Made by a program: the position numbers and the translations under genes. A stretch of 49,623 nucleotides of DNA. Source: F1-120-MAGs118 sp013360535. GTDB lineage: Bacteria; Planctomycetota; UBA1135; GCA-002686595. The notes beneath the pieces were generated by a model. That model was not told where the DNA came from and searched no databases. It saw nothing but the letters and a program-made list of their open reading frames with translations. The stretch covers positions 1 through 49,623 of the forward strand of contig JAPKHC010000049.1 in the NCBI GenBank assembly GCA_026647215.1, read 5' to 3'. Below are positions 1 through 7,494 of the stretch, piece after piece (position 1 is the first letter of the stretch; every line of letters starts with the position of its first letter).

Positions 1-1
1 G

Positions 2-100
2 ATCCGGCTCTACAACGAACACTGGCTGATCGAACGCCACGGCCACCGTGCCCCCGCCGCCGTCCGCAGGGAGCTCCTTGCGCAAAAGGCGTCGGCCTGA
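2..100 (+). CDS. IS3-like transposase, C-terminal end only (partial at window edge)
   Basis: An open frame enters from the left edge and stops at a TGA at 98-100. The visible 32 residues contain 'LYNEHWLIERHGHRAPA', which resembles the end of the integrase-core (rve) domain of IS3-family transposases, where a YN-x-x-W/R...LG/HG...TPA segment closes the DDE domain. The catalytic residues lie outside the window. The gene is probably the second ORF of a two-ORF insertion sequence whose right end follows at once. Assignment to IS3 rests on this short tail and on the CA-terminated end downstream, so another rve-type transposase is possible. Confidence 0.6.
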   Translation: MRLYNEHWLIERHGHRAPAAVRRELLAQKASA

Positions 101-110
101 TTACCCTCAA

Positions 111-140
111 CCCACGGTCCAGAAAATCTGGAGCGGTACA
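111..140 (+). mobile_element. Candidate right inverted repeat of the IS3-like element
   Basis: Forty bases after the transposase stop the sequence reads to ...gcggtaca. Its reverse complement begins TGTACCGCTCC, the TG...CA type of terminus typical of IS3-family ends. The left end is outside the window, so the repeat cannot be paired and the exact boundary and any target duplication are unverified. Confidence 0.4.
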
Positions 141-422
141 CGGTGCGTCAGTTCAGTTCGGTAGCCGACCAGTGTCGCGGGCGAAGTTGTGGCCATGAGA
201 TCGTTGAGTGGAGGCGCCGTGCGCTCTCAATTCCGTGGAGCGCGTGCCGCTTCGGATGCGACCGATCGAGGATCGACAACCGAAGACGACCCGTCAACGG
301 CGCACGCCACTTCCAACCCCACGATGGGACCGCTCCGAACGAAGCCCCGCTCCTCCGAGCTGGACAAAGACGACGGCATTGGCAGCGCCAGCACCCCCAT
401 GCGTCGCCTCGCCCCCATACTC
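141..422. other. Gene-poor stretch beside the IS end
   Basis: I see no convincing gene here. Open frames exist in all three forward phases but look like GC-driven shadows without domain signal. The stretch lies between the IS end and a relic of a secreted-protein module and is probably decayed coding DNA. Confidence 0.4.
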
Positions 423-557
423 GCGAGCCTCGCCGGCTCCATCCCTCCCGCCGGCACCACCGTCATCTACCAGGTCTGGTACCGCAACCCCGCCGCTGCC
501 GGAGGCCCAGCCACCACGAACCCCTCGAACGCGCTCGTCGTGGCTTGCACGCCGTGA
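423..557 (+). pseudogene. Relic of a secreted-protein C-terminal module (distal end)
   Basis: The last 44 codons before a TGA at 555-557 include 'IYQVWYRNP' and finish 'NPSNALVVACTP'. This matches the closing part of the C-terminal modules in this window ('YVQAWFRDP...LSNAVEMTYAP' and similar). The reading frame upstream lacks the YC start, the inner cysteines and the RTP/SGG segment, so only the tail survives. The form 'YQ-x-WYRNP' suggests the second, 'CPCGN' subtype seen in planctomycete secreted proteins, but that rests on general knowledge and was not aligned. There is no start codon or signal peptide. Confidence 0.5.
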
Positions 558-584
558 GGCGGACCCCGCCGGGCCGCTACGCGA

Positions 585-1148
585 TCAAGGCCACGGCTTG
601 ACGACGGCGTCGCCGTTGATGCTGCGTCGGTAGTCGTCGGCCCCAGTTTCGACTTCGACCGCAAACTGGACCACGAGCGCTCCGTTCGGATTGTCCAAAG
701 GACGATTGGCTCGGATTGAGCCGAATGCGCCGGCCCCGGCATGGATCTCGCGGGTCTCGTGGCTGGACTTCGATCCGGACCACAGGGCTTCGATCACGAC
801 GCGCGGGCCTTCAGCGGCGGCGCTGGCACCATCACAAACGAACACGCTGATGTCGTGGGGCCCCCAAGTGGGGTCCATGAAGAGGATCCTCTTCCCGGCC
901 GTGCCGTCGGACAGCACGCCGGCCCGCATCCTGACGTCAGCGGTCTCGAGGTCGTAGCCTTCCAGTGTCACGTTGCCGCACTCGGGCACAAGCGCTGGAA
1001 CGACCTCGAAACGCAGCAGTTTCCGTCCCGCGGATGCCGTTGATTGCGGGTTCTCGTGAGTGCACGACGAGGCGGCGCACAGCGCCAAGAGCAAACTGCC
1101 CGTCGCGCAGAGACTCCGCAGACGCCGTGAAACTTGCTCGATTCTCAT
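585..1148 (-). CDS. Putative secreted lipoprotein of unknown function
   Basis: A 187-residue protein with an N-terminal basic stretch, a hydrophobic segment (about residues 14-28) and a cysteine in 'LCAASSC', a weak lipobox (A-S-S-C rather than L-A-G/A-C). After cleavage it would be a soluble domain of about 155 residues rich in beta-type sequence, with two further cysteines. I recognise no family. The ATG at 1148 is chosen because it starts a complete signal sequence and is preceded, 6 nt away, by TAGGAT, matching the -10-to-start spacing of other genes here. It stands alone on its strand between module relics. Confidence 0.6.
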   Translation of the reverse strand: MRIEQVSRRLRSLCATGSLLLALCAASSCTHENPQSTASAGRKLLRFEVVPALVPECGNVTLEGYDLETADVRMRAGVLSDGTAGKRILFMDPTWGPHDISVFVCDGASAAAEGPRVVIEALWSGSKSSHETREIHAGAGAFGSIRANRPLDNPNGALVVQFAVEVETGADDYRRSINGDAVVKPWP

Positions 1149-1154
1149 GCGTTC

Positions 1155-1160
1155 ATCCTA
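1155..1160 (-). promoter_or_regulatory. -10 box TAGGAT, 6 nt before the lipoprotein start
   Basis: On the minus strand the order is TAGGAT-gaacgc-ATG with no Shine-Dalgarno sequence. Transcription from this box would start at or next to the ATG. Confidence 0.45.
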
Positions 1161-1368
1161 GGGAGGACGCTGGTTTCGAGCGACAAGTCAATGGATGCCG
1201 CGCTCGAACTGGTGCCTTCCGGTACCTGGTCCTCAACTGCTCGGTCGCTGAATCCCGAGTCTCGAAAGCGTCGAGCCCCGCTCCCGATGCAGCCTCGCCA
1301 GTTCTCTCGTTTCGGTCAGAGGACGCTGTGCTCGTCGAACTTCACCTCGAGCGCGCAGCACGAGCGGC
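1161..1368. other. Gene-poor stretch
   Basis: No gene could be supported. Forward frames of 130-170 codons are composition shadows. The stretch ends in the module relic that follows. Confidence 0.35.
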
Positions 1369-1458
1369 GGCTCCGTCGCCTCCTACTGCGACGGCGCCAC
1401 CATCCAGTGCCCCCGCGGCAACGGCACCTCCACCGTCGGCGGCTGCCCCAACTCCTGA
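1369..1458 (+). pseudogene. Relic of a 'CPCGN'-type secreted module (proximal end)
   Basis: In forward frame 1 the sequence encodes 'SYCDGATIQCPRGNGTSTVG' and then GCPNS followed by TGA at 1456-1458. From general knowledge this resembles the beginning of a cysteine-rich module found at the C-terminus of planctomycete secreted proteins (FCFGDG...CPCGN...GCANS). The stop cuts the module after its first third, and the upstream frame has no start or signal peptide. It and the relic at 423-557 could be pieces of one destroyed gene separated by later rearrangement, or of two genes. Confidence 0.4.
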
Positions 1459-1641
1459 CGGATGAGCGCGCCCTCCGGATGCGCTGCGAGCGGGCCGTGG
1501 CCGTTGTGACGTCGACGACGTCCACGGCGAGTCCGCGGAACTGTCGGGTTTCGGCGACGAGCGCCCCGGCCTGGATCGAGGCGACGACCACCCACCGCCG
1601 CCGCAGGTCGGATGTGTCTTGGGCGGGAGAAGCCGGATCCG

Positions 1642-1649
1642 TGTAGGCT
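1642..1649 (+). promoter_or_regulatory. TG-TAGGCT, -10 element of the P-domain gene
   Basis: This lies 92 nt upstream of the start at 1741. It is followed by GGCACTTCCC (1653-1662), which also occurs just after the -10 box of the beta-helix gene at 5539. A leader of roughly 85 nt with a ribosome-binding site fits. Confidence 0.4.
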
Positions 1650-1740
1650 CAAGGCACTTCCCCGCCTAGCTGGCTTGGTTCGCCCGTCGCCGATCTCGCG
1701 ATCTGGACGAACGCCCCCTCCCAACCATCGAGAGGACTCC

Positions 1741-3282
1741 ATGGGATTCGCACTCGCCCGAACGGTCGTCACCGGCATCGCCTTGGCATTCGCCGCACCG
1801 GTCTTCGCCTCGCAGCAGTTTGGTTTCCCGGCAGGTGCGGTCCACCAGACCAGGCGGTCGAACCTCGCTCAACGCATCGACGAGGCGCGCGCGCCCGCCT
1901 CCACCACGACCCAGACGCCCCAATTTGTCTACGCACCGACGTGCGGCGGCTCGACGCCGACGCCGCTGAACGTCTCGGGCACGACGGGACCGATCGCCGA
2001 CCTCGGCCTGACGACCTTCACCGCCGTCGTCAGCGGCGCGGGTCCGTCGCTGTGGGACGTCGATCTCGCGACCGCGATTCAGCACCCCCGGAACTACGAC
2101 CTCATCATCAAGCTGCGCTCGCCCGCCGGTACGACCGTGACGATCTCGAGCCAAAACGGGCCGTCGAACGTCTTCAACGGCACGCTCTGGGACGACAACA
2201 CCAACGATCCGGTGACCGACCACATCCTGATGAACGGTTCGGTCCCGCCGTTGCTGTCTCCCGAGGGGCGCCTGTCCGCGTTCCGCGGCGAGGATCCCAA
2301 CGGCACCTGGACGCTCTCGATCCAGGATGTCCTGACGCCGAGTGTGGGGTCGCTGGACAGCTGGTCTCTCTCGATCACGTCGACCCTCCTGGCACCGCCC
2401 CCGAGCACCTCGACGACCTTCTCGAGCTCGCCGGCAACATGGTTTCAGGGCACGATCGTCAACGACTCGATCGTCGCGAGCGGGCTGGGCACTTCGATCT
2501 CGAAGATCACCGTCTATGCCGAGATCACGCACACCTACAGCTCCCTCATGGACATCTCCCTGATCTCCCCCACCGGCACCGAGGTGAAGCTGTCGACCCG
2601 AAACGGCGGCATCTGGGACAACGTCTTCAACGGCACGCTGTTCAGTCCCACGGCGCTCGTGCCGGTGACCGACCCTGTCTACGCCAACATGGTCGTCGTC
2701 CCCCTCGTCTCACCCGAGGGCTCGTTCGACAACTTCATCGGCCAGGATCCCAACGGCACGTGGACGCTGAAGATCCGAGACTTCTCGATGTGGGACTTCG
2801 GCACCCTCAAGCGCTGGGACCTGACCGTCTCCACCTGCGACGCGTCGCTGCCGGCCGTGTACTGCACGGCAGGCACCACCACGAACAACTGCGTCGCCGC
2901 GATCTCGGCCTCCAACCATCCCAACGTGGCGCACTCCAACTCGGTGCTGATCCACGTGGCCAACGTCGAAGGCCAGAAGCAGGGCCTGATCTTCTACGGT
3001 CTCGCCCCCGCGGCCACGCAGTGGTGCACGGGCGGCGCGAGCCTGATGTGCGTCAAGGCGCCGACCGAGCGAACGCCCTCGCTGACCTCGGGCGGCACGC
3101 TGAACGCCTGCGACGGAGCCTTCCTGCTCGACTGGAACGCTCACCAGCTCGCCAATCCGACTTCGCTCGGCAATCCATGGTCGGTCGGCACGACGACCTA
3201 CGTGCAGGCGTGGTTCCGCGACCCGCCGGCGTGCAAGACGACGCATCTCTCGAACGGCGTCGAGCTGACCTACCAACCTTGA
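1741..3282 (+). CDS. Secreted protein with two proprotein-convertase P-domains and the C-terminal module
   Basis: 513 residues. The start at 1741 is chosen because it opens a classic signal peptide (MGFALARTVVTGIALAFA, cleavage near A23) and has GAGAGGA 6-12 nt upstream; the frame stays open further upstream without support. P-domain 1 spans about residues 75-214 and P-domain 2 about 220-366. Both show the family pattern 'SPEG-x-(L/F)...F-x-G-(E/Q)DPNGTW-x-L-x-(I)-x-D', a beta-sandwich normally found behind subtilisin-type proteases. No protease domain is present. Residues from about 373 to the end form the shared module, with YC, FYG, the MCVKAPTERTP segment, an SGG, a CDG and 'AWFRDPPAC'. 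It is likely exported by Sec and kept at the surface; the domain's substrate or ligand is unknown. Confidence 0.85.
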   Translation: MGFALARTVVTGIALAFAAPVFASQQFGFPAGAVHQTRRSNLAQRIDEARAPASTTTQTPQFVYAPTCGGSTPTPLNVSGTTGPIADLGLTTFTAVVSGAGPSLWDVDLATAIQHPRNYDLIIKLRSPAGTTVTISSQNGPSNVFNGTLWDDNTNDPVTDHILMNGSVPPLLSPEGRLSAFRGEDPNGTWTLSIQDVLTPSVGSLDSWSLSITSTLLAPPPSTSTTFSSSPATWFQGTIVNDSIVASGLGTSISKITVYAEITHTYSSLMDISLISPTGTEVKLSTRNGGIWDNVFNGTLFSPTALVPVTDPVYANMVVVPLVSPEGSFDNFIGQDPNGTWTLKIRDFSMWDFGTLKRWDLTVSTCDASLPAVYCTAGTTTNNCVAAISASNHPNVAHSNSVLIHVANVEGQKQGLIFYGLAPAATQWCTGGASLMCVKAPTERTPSLTSGGTLNACDGAFLLDWNAHQLANPTSLGNPWSVGTTTYVQAWFRDPPACKTTHLSNGVELTYQP

Positions 3283-3294
3283 TCCCAGGTTCCA

Positions 3295-3320
3295 CCGCTC
3301 GTCGCTCGCACTGCGAGCGG
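3295..3320 (+). terminator. Hairpin after the P-domain gene
   Basis: CGCTCGCA-c-TGCGAGCG (3303-3319), nested in CCGCTCG...CGAGCGG, begins 13 nt after the stop codon. No T-tract follows, so termination is inferred from position and stability only. Confidence 0.35.
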
Positions 3321-3521
3321 TCGAGGGAGATCCGACGCTCTCGCACGAAAGGCGTTTGGGATGCGGGGGGCTCGTTCTGGACCCCGTGAGCGTTCGTCGA
3401 TGTCAGGTCGCGTCACGAAGTGGAGTTCGGCAAAGCGGTTCCACGAGCGAGCCACCACACACGGACGCGTTCGTTCCCGGCGATGGGGCCAAACGAGCTC
3501 CATCGCCGGTCCGAGCGGTCA

Positions 3522-5396
3522 TCACCCCTTCGGCAGCCAGCCCGCGACGTCGCGCAGGAGGACGATGGCGACGGCCATCAGGCTCTCGCCGGCGATGAGG
3601 CCCGACGCGACGGGGACGACGAGCTTGTTGGCGAGGGTCTTCCAGGTGCGGCGAATGATCTCGGCGAGCAGGCCGCCGAGGAACATGGCGAAGCCGTTGC
3701 TGGCGGGGATCACCATGGCGATCCCCAAGCCCGACGGGGACGGGATGAACGGGCGCAGGGGCTTGGGGGCGAGCTTCTCGAGCAGCGCGAGGGCGACGCC
3801 GAGGAGGGCGCCGATCAGGATGCCGAGCTTGGCCTCGGAGCCGAGGACGCCGAAGCCGTTGACGAAGATCTCCGAGACGCCGGCCCAGACGAGGCAGCTG
3901 GGTGCAGGCCAGTCCTCGCCGCCGAGCTTGGAGGGGTCGGGGATCAGCAGATTGAACGCGGGCACGATCAGGAGCGAGCCGGCGACGACGCCGAAGAGCT
4001 GGGCGCAGAACTGCGCGCGCGGGTTGCCGCCGAGCAGCCAGCCGGTCTTGAGCGTGGTGAGCAGGTCGGCGGCGTGCAGGCCGATGCCGCCGGTGACGTT
4101 GGCGCTCATGATGTTGCCGGCGAGGTTGCCGGGCGTGAGCGCGCCGAAGATGCCCTGCGTGACGGGGCCGAGCGCCTTGGTCGGCGTGACGTCGGTGTCG
4201 CCGGTGACCCGCGCGGCGATGAAGCCCATCACGACCGCGAGCGGCACGGCGATCACGCCCGCCCACCACGGGATCTGGAACAGGTACACCATCAGCACGA
4301 CGACGATCGGCGCGAGCACGACGAAGCCGGCCGGGAACCACCACGACGGGCACTCGACCTCGTCGATCGGATCGCTCGGCCCCTTGTTACGGCCGAAGAT
4401 GCGCGCCATGCCGCTGAACGAGCGCGCGACGCTCTTCCAGTCGAACAGGAACGACGCGAGGCCCGAGGCGACGAGCATCGACGCACCCGGCCACACGGTC
4501 CACTCGACGATCTTCTTGTAGGTGATCTCCTTGATGACGCCGTCGGCGACGAGAGCGGGCGCCAGCACACCGTAGGTGAGCACGCTGCCCATGAGCAGCG
4601 ACCAAGCGGTGCGGAAGCTCATCAGCGCGCCGGCACCGACGAGCACGACCTCGGTCTTGAGCTCGATCGTCCACTTGGCGGCGTCCTGACCGGCGATCTT
4701 GAAGCCCAGCGGAATCTTGGCTGGCACGTTGATCGGCATCCACGTCGCCTTGACGTCGCGCACCCACGCGAGCACGGCCGCGACAGCCGCCGCGATGCCC
4801 AGCGCACGCGCCTTCTGCGAGCCTTCGCCACTCGTCGCACCCTCGCCCGCCGTCGCGTGCAGCGTCTCGAGCGTCTCCGCCGTCGCCGTGCCGGTCGGGA
4901 ACGCGAGTTGCTCCTTGTTGATCAGCTGGCGCTTGATCGGAATCGCCGCAAAAACGCCGAGCGCCGCGATCACCGCGAACCACAGGATCATCGGCAGCGT
5001 GTCGGGCCGCTTCAGGCCCTCGTGCGTCACGATCATCATCAGCAGGGCGCCGTAGGCCGCCATGTTGCCGCCGCCGGTCATGTAACCCGCACCCGACGCG
5101 ACGGTCGTGAGCGCGTTGTTCTCGAGCGCCGAGAGCGGCCGCTCCGTGATGCGCAGGAGGCTCGCCAGCCGGAACACCGAAAACGCGAGGATTCCCGCCG
5201 TGATCGTGACGCCCATCGACCAGCCCGTCTTGAAGAAGACGTACAGGTTCGAGAGGCACATCACGCCGCCGATCAACATGCCGACGCCGACCGCGCGCAC
5301 GGTGAGCTGCGGCTCGCCGCGCTTGTACGTGCGTTCGAGCCACTCGCGCTCGGGATCGGCGCTCGCCGCCTTCGGTTCGCTCGGTTCTGCCTGCAA
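3522..5396 (-). CDS. OPT-family oligopeptide transporter
   Basis: 624 residues with about 14-16 hydrophobic segments, the expected size for a bacterial member of the oligopeptide transporter (OPT) family, which imports peptides or metal chelates by proton coupling in the inner membrane. Family-like stretches include 'MLIGGVMCLSNLYVFFKTGW' near the N-terminus, 'GDTDVTPTKALGPVTQ' in the middle and 'NIMSANVTGGIGLHAADLL'. The start is a TTG at 5396 preceded by GGAGA at 6 nt; no ATG lies near the expected N-terminus. A TAACCT box at 5451-5456 suggests a leader of about 50 nt. It runs divergently from the beta-helix gene and stands alone, so the substrate cannot be inferred. Confidence 0.9.
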   Translation of the reverse strand: MQAEPSEPKAASADPEREWLERTYKRGEPQLTVRAVGVGMLIGGVMCLSNLYVFFKTGWSMGVTITAGILAFSVFRLASLLRITERPLSALENNALTTVASGAGYMTGGGNMAAYGALLMMIVTHEGLKRPDTLPMILWFAVIAALGVFAAIPIKRQLINKEQLAFPTGTATAETLETLHATAGEGATSGEGSQKARALGIAAAVAAVLAWVRDVKATWMPINVPAKIPLGFKIAGQDAAKWTIELKTEVVLVGAGALMSFRTAWSLLMGSVLTYGVLAPALVADGVIKEITYKKIVEWTVWPGASMLVASGLASFLFDWKSVARSFSGMARIFGRNKGPSDPIDEVECPSWWFPAGFVVLAPIVVVLMVYLFQIPWWAGVIAVPLAVVMGFIAARVTGDTDVTPTKALGPVTQGIFGALTPGNLAGNIMSANVTGGIGLHAADLLTTLKTGWLLGGNPRAQFCAQLFGVVAGSLLIVPAFNLLIPDPSKLGGEDWPAPSCLVWAGVSEIFVNGFGVLGSEAKLGILIGALLGVALALLEKLAPKPLRPFIPSPSGLGIAMVIPASNGFAMFLGGLLAEIIRRTWKTLANKLVVPVASGLIAGESLMAVAIVLLRDVAGWLPKG

Positions 5397-5450
5397 GGTC
5401 GGTCTCCGTGTCGTTGCCGTGGGTCGCCCGCGCTGCCGCGGCGCGGCGCG

Positions 5451-5456
5451 AGGTTA
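5451..5456 (-). promoter_or_regulatory. -10 box TAACCT upstream of the OPT gene
   Basis: TAACCT on the minus strand, 54 nt from the TTG start, with GGAGA between. It is a plausible promoter and sits about 30 nt from the divergent -10 of the beta-helix gene. Confidence 0.35.
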
Positions 5457-5483
5457 CGGGAGCCCTCGCCAACCTGCCATCCG

Positions 5484-5492
5484 TGGTAGCTT
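5484..5492 (+). promoter_or_regulatory. Extended -10 TGGTAGCTT of the first beta-helix gene
   Basis: TG-G-TAGCTT fits the TGnTAnnnT extended -10 form, 46 nt before the start. The paralogue at 7495 carries TGGTACCTT in nearly the same position, and both follow TCCG. Confidence 0.5.
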
Positions 5493-5538
5493 CTCCACAG
5501 GCACTTCCCGCCCTCCGATTCGGATCAGGAGCTTCCCG

Positions 5539-7359
5539 ATGTCGACTCGACGCCTCTCCTTGCTTGGCATCGCGCTGCTCGCTCTCGCCACCCCCGCGCT
5601 CGCCGGCACACGCTACGTCGACTTCAACGCGACGGGCGCCGGCACCGGCACGAGCTGGACCGACGCCTACTACGGCGCCGGCGGCCTGCGGATCGCGCTC
5701 TCCGTCGCTCTCCCCGGCGACGAGATCTGGGTCGCCGACGGCACGTACAAGCCGATCGCGAACGGCAACCGCAACGCCTCCTTCCTGATGAAGAACGGTG
5801 TCACGGTCTACGGCGGCTTCGCCGGCGGCGAGACGAGCCTCGCGCAACGCGACTTCGTCGCCAACCCGGCGATCCTCTCGGGCGACCTCGGCGGCAACGA
5901 CGGCGCCGGAGTGTTCACGGACAACACGTTCCACCTGTTCGTCGCCGGGAGCACCGTCGATTCGACCGCCGTCTTCGACGGCTTCACGGTGCGCGGCGGC
6001 TACGCGAACTCCCACACGCTGGACGTCGGCGGCGGGCTGCATTGTTTCGCCGGCGGGAGCCCGACGCTGCGCAACTGCACCTTCGTCGCCAACCGCGCCA
6101 TCTACACCGGCGGAGCGGCCCACATCGACGCTTCGAGCCCGACCTTCATCGGCTGCACGTTCAAGGACAACGCCGCCGACATCCCCGGGGCCATGTTCGC
6201 CAGCACCTACGGTGGCGCCGTCCTGCTGCAGAACAGCTCCCACGTCACGTTCGATCGTTGCGTGTTCGAGAACAACTCCGCCATCTCTGGCGGAGGCATC
6301 GTCGCCGATGGTTCGCTGAGCTCGCTGCACTGCTCCAACTCGCTGTTCCTCGGGAACCGGTCGACCGGCACCGGCCCTGGTGCGATCTCCAGCTCGGCCG
6401 CCATCACCCAGATCCGCAACTGCACCGTGATCGGCAGCATCTCGTCGGGGTCGATCTTCGGCGCCATCCACGCCCCCGGCGTCCCGACGATCTCCAACTG
6501 CATCGTCCTGCAGAACTCGGGCTCGATCCCCGCACAGATCACGCCCTCCGGACTGGCCGTGACCCACTCGCTCGTCGTGCCGGCCTACGCCGGCATCGGC
6601 GCGGGCAACATCTCGACCCCGCCGACGTTCGCAGCGTGCGGGCCGTACCCCTACCGCCTCGCCGCGGGTTCGGCTGGCATCGACGCGGGCTCGAACGCCG
6701 GCGCTGCGCCGGGCCTCACGCTCGATCTCGGCGGCTCGCCGCGCTTCGTCGACGTGCCGTCGGTCGCCAACACGGGCGTCGGCTCGGGCGCGATCGTCGA
6801 CATGGGCTGCTACGAGGCCGACATCGATTGCAACTCGAACGGCATCCCCGATGCGTGTGACTTGGCTAGCGGAGCTTCGCTCGACCTCAACGCCAACGGC
6901 GTTCCCGACGAGTGTGAGTGCCAGAGCGGCCCGCCGCCGTCGGTCTACTGCACGGCCAAGCGCAACTCGCTCTTCTGCATTCCCGCGATCGGCTTCACCG
7001 GTTCCCCGAGCGCGACGAACTTCGGGCCGTTCGTGATCCACGCCACGAACGTGCTCAACCAGAAGTCGGGCCTGCTCTTCTACGGCTACACGCAGCAGGC
7101 GACGCCGTTCCTCGGCGGCACGCTGTGCATCGGGTCGCCCGTGCGCCGCACGCCGACGCAGCTCTCCGGCGGCACGGCCACTGGCGCGAACTGCACCGGC
7201 ACCTATTCGTTCGACTTCAACGCGTTCATCGCGAGCGGCGTCGACCCGCTGCTCCAGAACTTCGGACAGGCCGTGTTCGCCCAGTGGTGGTCCCGCGATC
7301 CGCAGGACCCGTTCCTGACGGGCCTCACGAACGCGCTGCAGTTCACGATCTGCCAGTAA
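5539..7359 (+). CDS. Secreted right-handed beta-helix protein with the C-terminal module
   Basis: 606 residues. The ATG at 5539 starts a clean signal peptide (MSTRRLSLLGIALLALATPALA) and has AGGAG 7 nt before it. The N-terminal cap reads RYVDFNATG...DEIWVADGTY, as in Pmp/parallel-beta-helix proteins. Residues about 130-400 carry repeated 'GG-x-x-x-x...(L/I)-x-NC-x-(F/V)' coils. A linker near 430-455 (DCNSNGIPDACD...NANGVPDEC) resembles thrombospondin type 3 calcium sites. The shared module fills about 465 to the end, with YC, LLFYG, GTLCIGSPVRRTP and 'QWWSRDP'. No enzymatic residues are evident; pectate-lyase-like folds also serve as adhesins. It is a tandem paralogue of the next gene. Confidence 0.85.
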   Translation: MSTRRLSLLGIALLALATPALAGTRYVDFNATGAGTGTSWTDAYYGAGGLRIALSVALPGDEIWVADGTYKPIANGNRNASFLMKNGVTVYGGFAGGETSLAQRDFVANPAILSGDLGGNDGAGVFTDNTFHLFVAGSTVDSTAVFDGFTVRGGYANSHTLDVGGGLHCFAGGSPTLRNCTFVANRAIYTGGAAHIDASSPTFIGCTFKDNAADIPGAMFASTYGGAVLLQNSSHVTFDRCVFENNSAISGGGIVADGSLSSLHCSNSLFLGNRSTGTGPGAISSSAAITQIRNCTVIGSISSGSIFGAIHAPGVPTISNCIVLQNSGSIPAQITPSGLAVTHSLVVPAYAGIGAGNISTPPTFAACGPYPYRLAAGSAGIDAGSNAGAAPGLTLDLGGSPRFVDVPSVANTGVGSGAIVDMGCYEADIDCNSNGIPDACDLASGASLDLNANGVPDECECQSGPPPSVYCTAKRNSLFCIPAIGFTGSPSATNFGPFVIHATNVLNQKSGLLFYGYTQQATPFLGGTLCIGSPVRRTPTQLSGGTATGANCTGTYSFDFNAFIASGVDPLLQNFGQAVFAQWWSRDPQDPFLTGLTNALQFTICQ

Positions 7360-7384
7360 GCCCCGCGTCGACCGAACGCGGGGC
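7360..7384 (+). terminator. Hairpin between the two beta-helix genes
   Basis: GCCCCGCGT-cgaccga-ACGCGGGGC forms a perfect 9-bp stem beginning at the base after the stop codon. No T-tract follows. It separates the paralogue from its own promoter at 7437. Confidence 0.5.
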
Positions 7385-7436
7385 GACCGGCGTGCGGGTG
7401 GCAACGGCCCGCGCCCCCGCGGGAACGTGATGTCCG

Positions 7437-7445
7437 TGGTACCTT
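7437..7445 (+). promoter_or_regulatory. Extended -10 TGGTACCTT of the second beta-helix gene
   Basis: Matches TGGTAGCTT of the paralogue at eight of nine positions, 49 nt before the start. The shared GTCCGTGGTA / ATCCGTGGTA context suggests the promoter was copied with the gene. Confidence 0.5.
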
Positions 7446-7494
7446 CTTCGCTCGAAATTTCCGGCCCTCCCTAACCCAAGTCCTGCACCACGTG

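Noticed and set aside
1383..1778. A minus-strand ORF of 131 codons in the gene-poor left region
   Set aside because: No ribosome-binding site, promoter box or recognisable motif, and it overlaps the signal peptide of the P-domain gene.
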